Below are positions 1-9,000 of a stretch of DNA of 62,197 nucleotides, in pieces (the first letter of the stretch is position 1; the number at the start of each line of letters is the position of its first letter). Source of the DNA: Methylobacterium aquaticum (GTDB lineage: Bacteria > Pseudomonadota > Alphaproteobacteria > Rhizobiales > Beijerinckiaceae). Below the pieces are notes generated by a model. That model did not search any database and had not been told where the DNA came from. It worked only from the letters and a program-made list of their open reading frames with translations. Location: positions 1 to 62,197 of the forward strand of contig NZ_LABX01000051.1 of the NCBI RefSeq assembly GCF_001043915.1, written 5' to 3'. A program made the position numbers and the translations under genes.

Positions 1-7
1 TCTGGCG

Positions 8-263
8 TGGCATCGACAATTCGAGATGGGTCAACGGCCCCGTCGATCCCGGGCCTGCCCGAAATCGAATCGATGCGTCAGCATCTTGGGCCGTTGGTAT
101 CATGAGCCCGCGCGGTGGAGCCGGAGGCTCCAGACGCTTGCGCGAACCCGAAATCCGCGTTGCGTGGCCATCGATCGGATTTCGTCTGGTACCAACGGCT
201 AATCCCATCGGTCCAAGATGCTGACGCATCGGGCCGATGGGTCATCTCGAATTGTCGATGCCA
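8..263. repeat. Large imperfect inverted repeat
   Basis: The left arm shares three exact blocks, in inverted order, with the right arm: 8-28 pairs with 243-263 (21 nt), 71-89 with 213-231 (19 nt), and 90-99 with 190-199 (10 nt). The left arm carries about 38 extra bases between the first two blocks. A smaller hairpin (CGAAATCCG/CGGATTTCG, about 150-184) lies in the loop. No protein-coding sequence was recognised in 1-379. The motif CCGTTGGTAT recurs at 91-100 and again near 320, so a third related unit may follow. It could be two head-to-head copies of a dispersed intergenic element. Confidence 0.75.
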
Positions 264-379
264 AGACAGCGGCTTGGCGAAAATTCGAGAAGGGACCCAA
301 AGGCCGTTTCCAACGACCGTTGGTATGACATCCTTCGCCGAAGCGGTGACCGTTGCGGCGAAGGAAGCGCAACAGCGGC

Positions 380-877
380 TTACTCGGCCTCGGGCTCGAT
401 CTTCTCCAGGCCGCCAATGTGGCGCTGGGCGTAGAGCGGCAGGCCGACTTGGCGGATCAGCTCGAGCTGAGTCTCCAGGAAGTCGATATGGCCTTCCTCG
501 TCGGCGGCCAGATCCTCGAAGAGAAGCTTCGAGACGCGGTCGTTGATCGATTCGCTGTACTGCGCGGCTTCGAGGTAGAGGCTGCGCGCCTCGACCTCGG
601 CGGCGAGATCGCACTCGATGATCTCCTGGACGTTCTGCCCGATCCGCAGCGGGTCAAGTTCCTGTAGGTTCGGGAAGCCGTCGAGGAACAGGATCCGATC
701 GATAAAGCGATCGGCGTGGTTCATCTCTTCGATCGATTCCTTGCGCCAGAACTTGGCGAGATCGATATAGCCCCAGTCATTCAGCATCCGGAAATGGAGC
801 CAGTACTGGCTCACCGCGGTCAACTCGCTGCGCAGTCCGCGGTTGAGGTACTCGATGACCTTGGCGTCACCCTTCAT
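380..877 (-). CDS. bfr: Bacterioferritin
   Basis: Iron-storage protein that forms a 24-subunit shell, oxidises Fe2+ at a di-iron ferroxidase centre and binds heme between subunits. At 165 residues it is close to the usual 158. All expected ligands are visible at the standard positions: E18, E51, H54, E94, E127 and H130 for the ferroxidase site and M52 for heme. The ATG at 875-877 is preceded by GGGAG at good spacing. It stands alone, convergent with nothing obvious; the inverted repeat at 8-263 lies downstream. Bacterioferritin is usually iron- or oxidative-stress-regulated, but no Fur or Irr site was identified by eye. Confidence 0.96.
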   Translation of the reverse strand: MKGDAKVIEYLNRGLRSELTAVSQYWLHFRMLNDWGYIDLAKFWRKESIEEMNHADRFIDRILFLDGFPNLQELDPLRIGQNVQEIIECDLAAEVEARSLYLEAAQYSESINDRVSKLLFEDLAADEEGHIDFLETQLELIRQVGLPLYAQRHIGGLEKIEPEAE

Positions 878-1083
878 TGCTCGATCTCCCGTATCGATCG
901 TCCATCGGACCGAGCAGATGCCGGCCCAATCGCGCCCTAGCTATCAGCGAACGTTCCGCAGGGCCACACCAGCCAGGCCCAGACAGGCCGGGAATAGCCT
1001 CTTGCACTGTCCGACCGCTCGGCGATGGCGGCGTCGCTCCGGCTCCACCACGCGGGGTGGTGCAGGCGGGCTGATGATGGCGA

Positions 1084-2223
1084 TCACATGTCGAGGCACG
1101 CGAAGGCATCGAGGTCGAGAGCATGGCCGGCCCTGTCGCGCTTGGCTGTCAGGTAGCGGATGTTCTCCGGCGTGATCCGGCCGAGCGCCCGCTGGGTCTC
1201 GACCACGACGAGCCCCGCGGCCTCCAGACTTGCGGCCTTCTCGGGATTGTTGCTCAGGAGCCGGACGGCGGTGACGCCGAGCGCCTTCAGCATGGCGGCG
1301 GCGAAGTCGAACCGGCGCTGATCGAGGCCGAAGCCGAGGGCCTCGTCGGCCTCGTAGGTGTCGAGCCCCCGCGCCTGGAGATCGTAGGCGCGGATCTTGT
1401 TGGCGAGCCCGTTCCCGCGACCCTCCTGGTCGAGATAGAGCACGATGCCGCCGCCATGCTGCGCCATCCAGCCGGCGGTGCCGCGCAGCTGGTCCCCGCA
1501 ATCGCATTTGAGTGAGCCGAACAGGTCGCCAGTGAGGCAGGCCGAGTGCAGCCGCACCGCCACCGGCTGCGACAGGTCCGGCCGGCCGATCACCACCGCC
1601 ACCTGATCACGCAGGCCCTCGCCGCCGCGGAAGACCACGAACTCGCTGTCCGGGGCGCTCGCCAGCGGCACCGGGGCCCGGCTGACCGGCCGCAGGGAGG
1701 CCGCCTTCCGGCCCGGATAGGCGGCCACCGCCGCCGCCCCGATCGTGAGGGTGCCGGGAGGCGCGGCCTCGCCCGGCACCACCAGCACTGCCGGGAGCAC
1801 CTGCGCGAGCGCCATCAGCGCGAGGGCCGCCTCGTCGCCGGGCGAGGCCGGCGCCACGGGGGCATCGATCCGCCCGTCGAGGCGGAGCGCCAGGGCCTCG
1901 ATCCGGGCCGGATCGATCGTCGGGAGAGCGACCGCGCCGGCCTCGTGCCGGTCGGCCAGGCCGAGGCGGCGCAGGCGCGGCGCCGGCAGGACGAGGCGCG
2001 CGCCGGTCCCGGCGAGGGCCGTGAGGGCGGCGGCCATGTTCCTGTCGAGATCGTCGCCGAGGGCCTCGACCGACAGTGCGAGCACCGGGTCCGCGCCGCG
2101 CAGGGAGACCGGCCGCCCGGCACGGATCTCCGCCAGCGCCCGTTCGACGTCGATCTGTTCCTGCATCTGTTCGCGGCCCGCGGCCGGGTCTAGACTGCTG
2201 CTACTCTGCATCGTGACCGACAT
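1084..2223 (-). CDS. ribA: GTP cyclohydrolase II with N-terminal degenerate domain
   Basis: First committed step of riboflavin synthesis: GTP to 2,5-diamino-6-ribosylamino-4-pyrimidinone 5'-phosphate plus formate. The C-terminal ~200 residues carry the zinc motif C-x10-C-x-C (CLTGDLFGSLKCDCGDQL) and the DQEGRGNGLANKI catalytic stretch. The N-terminal ~170 residues only loosely resemble a DHBP synthase domain (ALAEIRAGRPV, RLVLPAPRLRRLGL) and lack recognisable catalytic residues of RibB, so the protein is probably monofunctional. The ATG at 2221-2223 (or the preceding ATG at 2224-2226) is chosen over a longer frame because the upstream translation is low-complexity and runs into the divergent b561 gene. 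No FMN riboswitch was seen upstream. Confidence 0.9.
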   Translation of the reverse strand: MSVTMQSSSSLDPAAGREQMQEQIDVERALAEIRAGRPVSLRGADPVLALSVEALGDDLDRNMAAALTALAGTGARLVLPAPRLRRLGLADRHEAGAVALPTIDPARIEALALRLDGRIDAPVAPASPGDEAALALMALAQVLPAVLVVPGEAAPPGTLTIGAAAVAAYPGRKAASLRPVSRAPVPLASAPDSEFVVFRGGEGLRDQVAVVIGRPDLSQPVAVRLHSACLTGDLFGSLKCDCGDQLRGTAGWMAQHGGGIVLYLDQEGRGNGLANKIRAYDLQARGLDTYEADEALGFGLDQRRFDFAAAMLKALGVTAVRLLSNNPEKAASLEAAGLVVVETQRALGRITPENIRYLTAKRDRAGHALDLDAFACLDM

Positions 2224-2489
2224 CATCGACCCTGAGAGAGATGGCCCCGGCGCGGTCGCGATGGGCCGGGTGCCTGGACGTGGTGAGAATCTTGGAGGAG
2301 AACCGCGGAGGCGGCTGACGCCACGATCCGGGACCAGACGACACGTGACATGTCCTGCCCGGCTCTGCCATCGATCCCGCCGTCTACGTGTCGCGCCTTT
2401 GCAGGGTTGTCCATACACCCCAGGGGTGCCGTGTGTCCCCGTCGTTTCTCTGGTCCCCTGCCGCTCCTCGTTCCTAACTGTGAGGTCGC
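2224..2489. other. Divergent intergenic region ribA / cytochrome b561
   Basis: This 266-base gap separates the two diverging start codons and must hold both promoters. I see no FMN-riboswitch consensus, no clear sigma70 hexamers and no gene. Confidence 0.4.
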
Positions 2490-3029
2490 ATGACGCCGCG
2501 CCATTATGCTCCATCCCAGAAGGTGCTGCACTGGGCCGTCGCCGCCCTGATCGTCGCCCTGGTGCCGATCGCCCTGGCGATGGCCAACCTGCCCGACGGC
2601 GACCTGAAGAACGCGCTCTACGAGTGGCACAAGTCGTTCGGGCTCACCGTGCTGGCCCTGGCCCTGGCGCGGCTCCTGGTGCGCGCCGCCCGCGGCGCTC
2701 CGCCTCTGGTGGCCAGCCTGCCCGCCTGGCAGGGCCGGGCGGCCCATGCCTCCCACCTCGCGCTCTATGCCCTGATCGTGGTGGTCCCAATGCTCGGCTG
2801 GGCCGGCACCTCGGCCTGCTGCGCGCCGGTGATGCTGTACTTCACCCTGCCCCTCACCCTGCCGATCTCCGGCGGGATGCCGGTCGGCGAGGCGATCCTC
2901 CGGGTGCATCAGGTCGCGGCCTTCGCGCTGGTCGCCCTGGTGGTGCTGCACGCGGCGGCGGCCCTGCACCACCACCTGGTGCGGCGCGACGGGACCCTGC
3001 GGCGGATGCTGCCGGGGCGGGCGGAGTAG
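2490..3029 (+). CDS. Cytochrome b561, prokaryotic type
   Basis: Inner-membrane di-heme cytochrome of 179 residues with four hydrophobic segments (about 13-31, 47-66, 85-105 and 137-158). Histidines typical of heme ligation are H14 (KVLHW) and H47 (YEWHKSFG) in the first half, and those in ILRVHQ and VVLHAAAALHHH in the last helix. Members of this family shuttle electrons between the quinone pool and periplasmic partners, and some act as superoxide:ubiquinone oxidoreductases (CybB). It is monocistronic and divergent from ribA. The partner protein cannot be told from context. Confidence 0.9.
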   Translation: MTPRHYAPSQKVLHWAVAALIVALVPIALAMANLPDGDLKNALYEWHKSFGLTVLALALARLLVRAARGAPPLVASLPAWQGRAAHASHLALYALIVVVPMLGWAGTSACCAPVMLYFTLPLTLPISGGMPVGEAILRVHQVAAFALVALVVLHAAAALHHHLVRRDGTLRRMLPGRAE

Positions 3030-3102
3030 GCCGGCCGCTCCGGGATGCAGGATCCTGCCACGTCGAACGAGGAGGCGCGGTTCCGGGCCGTTGGGCCGCC
3101 CG

Positions 3103-3645
3103 CTATGACGACGGCATCGTGAAGTGTATCGGCCGTCCCGCCGGAATGGCCGCAAGCACGATCGGCGGAACGGTCCGCACCACGGCCTCGTTCAAGCCCA
3201 GCTCGACGAAGTTCTCGTAGGTCTTGATGGCATACTTACGGATGTTGATCGACGGATCACCGAAGATCAAATAGATCTCGCCGGTTTCGCTGTCGCTCAC
3301 TAGGCACGTGCCGGGGCTGAGGTCCGGGCCTTCGGCAACGCTGTCCAGATCCGGAAGGTGGTCGAAGTTCACGCCGGGCCTGAACAACGCATCATAGACT
3401 TGCGCGCTGGTCACGTAGTGCCGCAACCCGTTGAATACCAGCCATGTCTGTGTCTTTTCCTCATTGATGAGGCGTCGACCATTGAGATCCGGACGGATGG
3501 ACTTCACAATACGAACTCCGACTTGCAACGGACTGGCAAATGCCATAACAATCGCGCCGCGTGATTGCAAGCCGGATCTGCCCTGCTGATCGCCTGTCAT
3601 TGCAGTATCGCGCATCGAGACGCGCAAGCAAGATTTGGTATTCAT
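3103..3645 (-). CDS. Hypothetical protein with two copies of a short beta-type motif
   Basis: No family is recognised with certainty. Two segments look like repeats of one unit: TWLVFNGLRHYVTSAQVYDALF and, about 60 residues on, EIYLIFGDPSINIRKYAIKTYENF. Each consists of a strand, a Gly turn, a basic or polar strand, then a helix with Tyr/Phe. The gene is less GC-rich than its neighbours, which with the adjacent repeat elements hints at transfer. The start is uncertain: ATG codons in frame lie at 3645, 3615, 3600 and 3546, none with a convincing ribosome binding site. The most 3' of these gives a 147-residue protein that keeps both repeats. Confidence 0.6.
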   Translation of the reverse strand: MNTKSCLRVSMRDTAMTGDQQGRSGLQSRGAIVMAFASPLQVGVRIVKSIRPDLNGRRLINEEKTQTWLVFNGLRHYVTSAQVYDALFRPGVNFDHLPDLDSVAEGPDLSPGTCLVSDSETGEIYLIFGDPSINIRKYAIKTYENFVELGLNEAVVRTVPPIVLAAIPAGRPIHFTMPSS

Positions 3646-3765
3646 ATCCGCATCATCCGCAATGTTGCATTGTGAATGACTGAGGCGGGCGCGGACATCG
3701 CCGGTTGCGAATGTCGCGGCCGTCGACAATACCTTATCGGATCGTCTTGGCGGGCATGGAACATT

Positions 3766-3873
3766 CCTTAGAGTCCGTTGGGAAAGCCCCCTCAGCATAC
3801 GAAATGTGGTGCCCGATGGGCAGATTGGGCGCCACATGGTGCGTCTGGAGACCCCTTGTCCAACGGACTCTTA
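3766..3873. repeat. Small inverted-repeat-bounded element (MITE-like)
   Basis: Arms of about 16 nt (CTTAGAGTCCGTTGG on the left; the complement of CCAACGGACTCTTAGG on the right) enclose about 76 bases. The interior holds a second inverted repeat, ATGTGGTGCCC/GGGCGCCACAT. No coding capacity is evident. The organisation resembles a miniature inverted-repeat element or a structured intergenic repeat; no target duplication was identified. Confidence 0.6.
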
Positions 3874-3948
3874 GGGTCCTGTTTGGAGTCCTGTTTGATC
3901 GCAGATTTTTGCCGCCGAACCGGTGACCGCTTCGGCGAAATCTGCTTG
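3870..3948 (+). repeat. Dispersed intergenic repeat, copy 1
   Basis: This stretch from CTTAGGGTC to CTGCTTGGA closely matches the 3' two-thirds of the copies at 10410-10514 and 34897-35002, sharing GTTTGATCGCAGATTTTTGC and CCGCCGAACCGGTGACC with the first. It can fold by pairing GATTT..GCCGCCGA with TCGGCGAAATC. It abuts the MITE-like element on one side and the RIME-like element on the other. Confidence 0.75.
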
Positions 3949-4050
3949 GAGCATTTTCCGACGAAGTGGATACCGGTTCGTCGCAGAAAATGCGGCAAAA
4001 TCAAAGAGCTAGAGAAGCTTCGCGATGGCAACGCGATCGTGAAGCGCTCT
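3949..4050. repeat. RIME-like palindromic mosaic element
   Basis: The core at 3951-3993 is a palindrome: GCATTTTCCGACGAA on the left and TTCGTCGCAGAAAATGC on the right, with GTGGATACCGG between. Flanking blocks AAGAGCTAGAG and GAAGCGCTCT match the general layout of the rhizobial intergenic mosaic elements as I remember them. It ends at the stop codon of the hddC-gmhB gene, so it would lie in that transcript's 3' end. Confidence 0.75.
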
Positions 4051-5278
4051 AGGCGCTGGCCAGCCGCGCCCGCACCAGTTCATCGAGGGACTCGCCCCCG
4101 GCGATCTTGTATCCGGCTAGTCCCGCCGCATGGGCGGCGGCCACATCGTGGTCCTGGTCGCCGACCAGGAAGCTCCTCGCCGTGTCGACGGGCCAGTGGC
4201 TCAGCAGATCCAAGATCATGCCCGGGGCGGGCTTGCGCCAGTCCGACGGGCGTGCATAGGCCAGCACCGTGCCGTCCGGATGGTAGGGGCAATACCGGAA
4301 GGCGTCGATATGGGCGCCGATCGTCCGCAGCTCCGCCTGCATGAAGGCGTGCAGCCGGTTGACGGCCGCCTCGTCGTAGAATCCCCGTGCGACCCCGGCC
4401 TGGTTCGTCACCACGAACACGAAGACGCCGGCATCGTTCAGGGTCTTGACCGCCTCCTGGGCGCCGGGCAGCCAGCAGAACCGCTCGATCTCACCGACAT
4501 AGTGGCGATCCTCGTTCAGGACGCCGTCGCGGTCGAGAAAGACCGCCGGCCGGCGCTGGGCCGCTGGGATCGCGTGCTGGGCCCGCTCGAAATCGCTCGG
4601 GATCCCGATGTCGATGAAGAAGCCGTCATAGCGCCGGCCGGCAATCCGGCCCGTCTCGGCCAGCGGAGCGAGGCCGTTCGCCTCGAGCGAGCAGGATGGC
4701 GACAGGGCGTCGACCAGGTCCCGGCGGACCACGTAGATCCCGCCATTGACGAGGCCGGGGGCGGAGGATCCGGTCTTCTCCGCGAAACGCCGCACGCGTG
4801 GGCCGTCCACCGTCACGGTGCCGTAGCGCGCCGCATCCTCCACCTCCCGCAGGGCCAGGACCGCGAGGTCATCCGGCTCGAGCCGGGTCGCCAGGTCGAG
4901 GAGGTTGACGTCGAACCAGCTATCGCCGTTGAACAGGAAGAACACCGGGTCGAGATGGTCGCGGGCATGCCAGAGCGCGCCGCCGGTCCCGGCCCGGTCG
5001 GGCTCGACCGCGATCTCGAAGGTCAGGCCGAGACGCGGGCAAGCCTCCGCCGCGAAGGCGCGGATGTCGTCCGCGCGGTGGGCGGCGAGGAACAGGATCC
5101 GGTCGAGCCCGAACCGGCCGATCTCGAACAGCAGCCGCTCGAGGAACGGCGTCTCCGCCACGGGAAGCAGCGGCTTCAGCGCCGCCTCCGTCAAGGCTCC
5201 GAGGCGGCTGCCGATCCCCCCGCAGAGGATGACGGCCTGCCGGATGTCCGTCGGCCGGGTTTGGGTCGCTGTCATCAT
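4049..5278 (-). CDS. Fused heptose-1-P guanylyltransferase and heptose-bisphosphate phosphatase
   Basis: Two enzymes of the GDP-D-glycero-alpha-D-manno-heptose pathway in one chain of 409 residues. Residues ~13-235 form a sugar-nucleotidyltransferase (GGIGSRL at 20-26, ALKPLLPV, FNGDSWFD), like HddC. Residues ~243-405 form a HAD phosphatase like GmhB, with nucleophile motif D249-R-D251, VVTNQAG and GDQDHDV. The phosphatase keeps the first half of the GmhB zinc site (CPYHPDG, C330 and H333), but the usual second Cys pair before RKP reads PSDWRKP, so the zinc loop is altered. It follows gmhA by 153 bases on the same strand. Start ATG at 5278 or 5275. Confidence 0.88.
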   Translation of the reverse strand: MMTATQTRPTDIRQAVILCGGIGSRLGALTEAALKPLLPVAETPFLERLLFEIGRFGLDRILFLAAHRADDIRAFAAEACPRLGLTFEIAVEPDRAGTGGALWHARDHLDPVFFLFNGDSWFDVNLLDLATRLEPDDLAVLALREVEDAARYGTVTVDGPRVRRFAEKTGSSAPGLVNGGIYVVRRDLVDALSPSCSLEANGLAPLAETGRIAGRRYDGFFIDIGIPSDFERAQHAIPAAQRRPAVFLDRDGVLNEDRHYVGEIERFCWLPGAQEAVKTLNDAGVFVFVVTNQAGVARGFYDEAAVNRLHAFMQAELRTIGAHIDAFRYCPYHPDGTVLAYARPSDWRKPAPGMILDLLSHWPVDTARSFLVGDQDHDVAAAHAAGLAGYKIAGGESLDELVRARLASA

Positions 5279-5431
5279 GGTTTCCAGTCAAAGACGATGA
5301 GGCGCCGGACGGAGCACCATCCCGGGCGGCCATCCCCGCCGGCCATGCGCGTGCGAGCGGGGCTCGGTCGTGTCGTCGTGGGCGCTGCTCGCCGCCGGCC
5401 CGGCGGCGCCCGGCACCCCCGTCCCCCTTTG

Positions 5432-6025
5432 TCAGGCCGGACCGCCGAAGATCTCCGCCTCGACGGCGCCGCAGATCGCATGGGCCGCCGTGATGTGGAG
5501 CTGCTGGATCATCGGCGTCCGGGTGTGCGGCGCCGCGAGCACGAGGTCGCAGAGATCCGCCATCTCGCCGCCATTCGCGCCCATGAGGCCGACCGTGGTG
5601 ACGCCCAGCTCGCGCGCGGCGCGCAACGCCCGCAGGATGTTGGGTGAGCGGCCCGAGGTCGAGATGCCGCAGAACAGGTCGCCCTTGCGGCCGAGCGCGA
5701 GGACCTGCCGCTCGAAGACGCGATCGAAGCCGTAATCGTTGCCGATGGCCGTCAGCACCGAGGTGTCGACCGTCAAGGCGATCGCGGCCAAAGGCGCCCG
5801 GTCGAAGTTGAGGCGGGAGACGAATTCGCCCGCAATGTGCTGGGCGTCGCCTGCGCTGCCGCCATTGCCGGCGAACAGGAGCTTGCCGCCGCCTCTCAGG
5901 GTGCGGATGCAGGCCGCCGTCATCTGGCGGCACGATTCGATGAAAGCCTGTTCCTTGAGGGTGTCGGCCATCGCGGCGCTGGAGGCTTCGAAGTGGGACA
6001 GGACGTGGCAGGGCTCGGTGGACAT
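5432..6025 (-). CDS. gmhA: Sedoheptulose-7-phosphate isomerase
   Basis: Converts sedoheptulose 7-phosphate to D-glycero-D-manno-heptose 7-phosphate, the entry to nucleotide-activated heptose. A single SIS domain of 197 residues shows GNGGSAGDAQHIAGE, TAIGNDYGFDRVF and ISTSGRSPN, close to the canonical GmhA motifs, with small changes (GGSAGD for GGSAAD, SGRSPN for SGNSPN). The ATG at 6023-6025 was chosen because the longer frame upstream reads through the neighbouring gene. It lies 53 bases after the big glycosyltransferase gene and before the fused hddC-gmhB, consistent with one transcript. Confidence 0.93.
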   Translation of the reverse strand: MSTEPCHVLSHFEASSAAMADTLKEQAFIESCRQMTAACIRTLRGGGKLLFAGNGGSAGDAQHIAGEFVSRLNFDRAPLAAIALTVDTSVLTAIGNDYGFDRVFERQVLALGRKGDLFCGISTSGRSPNILRALRAARELGVTTVGLMGANGGEMADLCDLVLAAPHTRTPMIQQLHITAAHAICGAVEAEIFGGPA

Positions 6026-6078
6026 CGGGTCTTCTCGTGGGCTGGCAGACGTCTCGGAGGGGCGAGGGGGGCGGCGGG

Positions 6079-9000
6079 TCACTCCGTCGCGGAGGTCGCG
6101 GGAGCGCCGCCGAGTTCCGGGATGGAGGGTTGCATGCTGCGCACCAGCGCGGCCAGCGCGTAGTTCCGCGTCAGGAACTCGATCGCCCGGGCCGCCCGCT
6201 CCTGAGCCGCGGCCGGATCGAGGAGGCAGTGGATGACGGCCTCCGCGAAGGCGTCGGGCTCGTCGGCCACGAGGCAGACGTCGTCCGCATCGATGCCCTG
6301 CATGCCGATCGTGGTCGACACGACCGGGATCGCGTTCGAGAACGCCTCGATGACCTTCCCCTTGACGCCGCCGCCGAAGCGCAGCGGCACGATCGCCGCC
6401 GAAGCCTGGGCGTAGAGCTGCCGCAGGGCGGCGTCGCTGATGTGACCGGCCACGCTCACCGACGGGGCCGTGTTGACGAGGTTGCGGATCTCGCCGGGCG
6501 GGTTCGAGCCGGCGATCGTCAGCCGGGCCTCGGCCACGGCAGCCTTCACCTTCGGCCACACCTCCGAGACGAACCACAGCACGCCGTCGACGTTCGGGCC
6601 GTGCACGAAGCCGCCGACGAACATCAGGTGGGCCGCGTCGCGCTGGGGCGCATTCTTGTGGCGCTCCCCCATCGCGGCGATCTCGGCCTCGTCGAAGAAC
6701 CAGGCCGGCACCGCCGCGGCCGCCGGCAGGCCGGGCAGACAGTCCCGCAGGATGTCGATCTCGGTCTGGCTCGGATAGAAGATCGCATCCGAGCCGAGGC
6801 AGATCTTCTCTTCGAGCGCACGCATCGTGGTCATCTCATGATAGACCTTCTCATCCTGAGACACCTTCCATTGGATTTCCAGGCGGCGCCAATGCAGGTC
6901 GTGGCCGTAGAAGACGATCTTGCTTTTCCGGCGGTCGATCGCGTCGATGTACTTCTCGGCGATCTGGGGCCGGCTCAGGAAGACGTAGCCGAGGTGATCC
7001 GCATTCTCCCGGTACCATGTTTCGAACCCGCCGACATGGTGCGGGCCGTAGATCACCTCGACGCCGAGATTCTGGAGCGGCCTGGCATAGGCGCGGTCGT
7101 TGTAAAGGTTGTCGGGCCAGAACGTGACCTGGAATCCCTGCTTCAGGAACATCCGGATGAAGTGCAGCATGGTGCGCGATCCGGCATCGCGGTCCCATTG
7201 CGGCACGTAATGGTCGACGATCAGGATGTGGGGGCGGCGCGCGCTCCGGTCCCGGGCCAGGAAGACCGTCTCGGCCTTCGGGAAGTGCTCGGCCTTGAGG
7301 GTCGCGCCCCAGCGGTCGAGGAACTTGCGCTGGTTGGAGACCTGGTAAGCCTTGATCCCCGACGTGACGTCGCGGCCGTGGGAGCGGCCCTCGTGATGGA
7401 TCAGGACCGAATGCGCCGCGAGCCAGGTCCGGTAGCCGGCGGCGCGGACCCGGAAGGCGATGTCGGAATCCTCGCAATAGGCCGGCGTGAACAGCGGATC
7501 GAAGCCGCCGAGTTCGTCCCAGAGCGCCTTCGGGAGCGCGATCGAGGCCCCGGAGATGTAGTCGACGTCCTTCGAATAGCTGAAATGCGGCAGCCGGGGA
7601 TCGCCGCCGCGACCGTAATTCCAGGCGCTGCCGTCGTTCCACAGGATGCCGCCGGCCTCCTGGAGCGTGCCGTCGCCGTTGAGGAGCTTCGAGCCGGTCA
7701 TGCCGACGGCCGGGTCGGAGGCGAAGGGCGCGACGAGTGCGTCGAGCCAGCCGGGCAGGACGAGCGTGTCGTTGTTCAGGAAGACGAGGATCCGTCCGCT
7801 CGCCTGTCGCGCGCAGGCGTTGCAATTGGACAGGAAGCCGAGATTGGTCGGGTGCCGGGCCAGCACGATGCTGGGGCCGAGCCCCGGCACGACGGTCGGC
7901 GTCGCATCCGTCGACCGGTCGTCGCCGACGATGATCTCGTAGCTGTGCGACGTCTCGTGCTCGAGAATCGAGACGATCGCGGTCAGCGTGTAGACGAGGT
8001 TGTTGTAGACCGGAATGATGATCGACACGTCGGGCAGCGTCCCGACAGCCGGCGCGGCGCGCCGTTGGGCGCGCTGGACGAGATACTTGAGCGCCGGGCT
8101 CGACGCGAACCCGTCCGGATCGGCGTCGTAGGTCGTGATCACCGAGAACAGGTAGGAGAGCGCGTCGATCGGGCCGTCGCCGAACTCGTCGACCACGTAG
8201 TCCCGCAGGCTCTGGGGGATCCAGTAGTCGTTGAGTGTCGACGGCCATGTGTCCGCATCGACCACGGGGCTGAGCGCCTCGCCGAGGCACCGCTCGATCA
8301 CCGCGATGACCGGACCGTCGCCCGCAAGCCTCTCGATCTCCGCATTGGGAGCGTGGTTCGCCCAGAGGCCGGCCCGCACGAAATGCTGGAACGCGTCGCC
8401 CACATGCCGCACCGACTCGGGATAGCGCGAGACGTAATAGTGCCGGTCGAACAGCGGATGCGGCTGAAGCTCCGCGGCCGCGCCGACGCGCACGTAATGC
8501 GACAGCGGATTGAGCCCGGAGGCCAAGGCGTTCGGATGGGTGGCGAGGTACCAGTCGCCGTCGAACATCACGTTCGGCGACCGGCCCTCGCGCCAGCCGG
8601 TCTCGACGTAGTGACGGAACGGATCGACGCCGTCTTCCAGTGCGTCGCCGTAGAGCCGCAGGTAGCGCTGTTCGTCGAAGAACAGCTTTTCGTAGACGGG
8701 TTCACCCGGATTGACCGCCTGGAGGCGCAGGGGTGAGCGCGGCTGGGTCTGCATCATGTCCAGCCGGACGATGTGCGATGCGCGTCTCACGGCGTGGGCA
8801 AACGCATCCCTGTAGGCGAGGATCCCGGTCAGGGATGCAAGCTGTGCGGCATCCGCCTCGTCGCGGGCTTTCAGGCGATCCTCGGCGTCGCGGGTGGCCT
8901 CGGCGAGGGCCGTTTGCAGCCGGTCATGCTCGTCCTTCGCGGCGGCGAGCCGCTGCCCGAGAGACTGGGCCGCCTCGCGCAACTCGGCCTCCCGCGCGTC

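Noticed and set aside
115..546. Forward frames across the inverted repeat and bfr
   Set aside because: They lie antisense to bfr, which has all its ligands, or inside repeat arms.
2224..2489. FMN riboswitch before ribA
   Set aside because: The conserved AGG..GGGGCAGGG-type blocks were not found.
2224..2514. N-terminal extension of ribA to 2514
   Set aside because: It overlaps the divergent b561 gene start and its translation has no family similarity.
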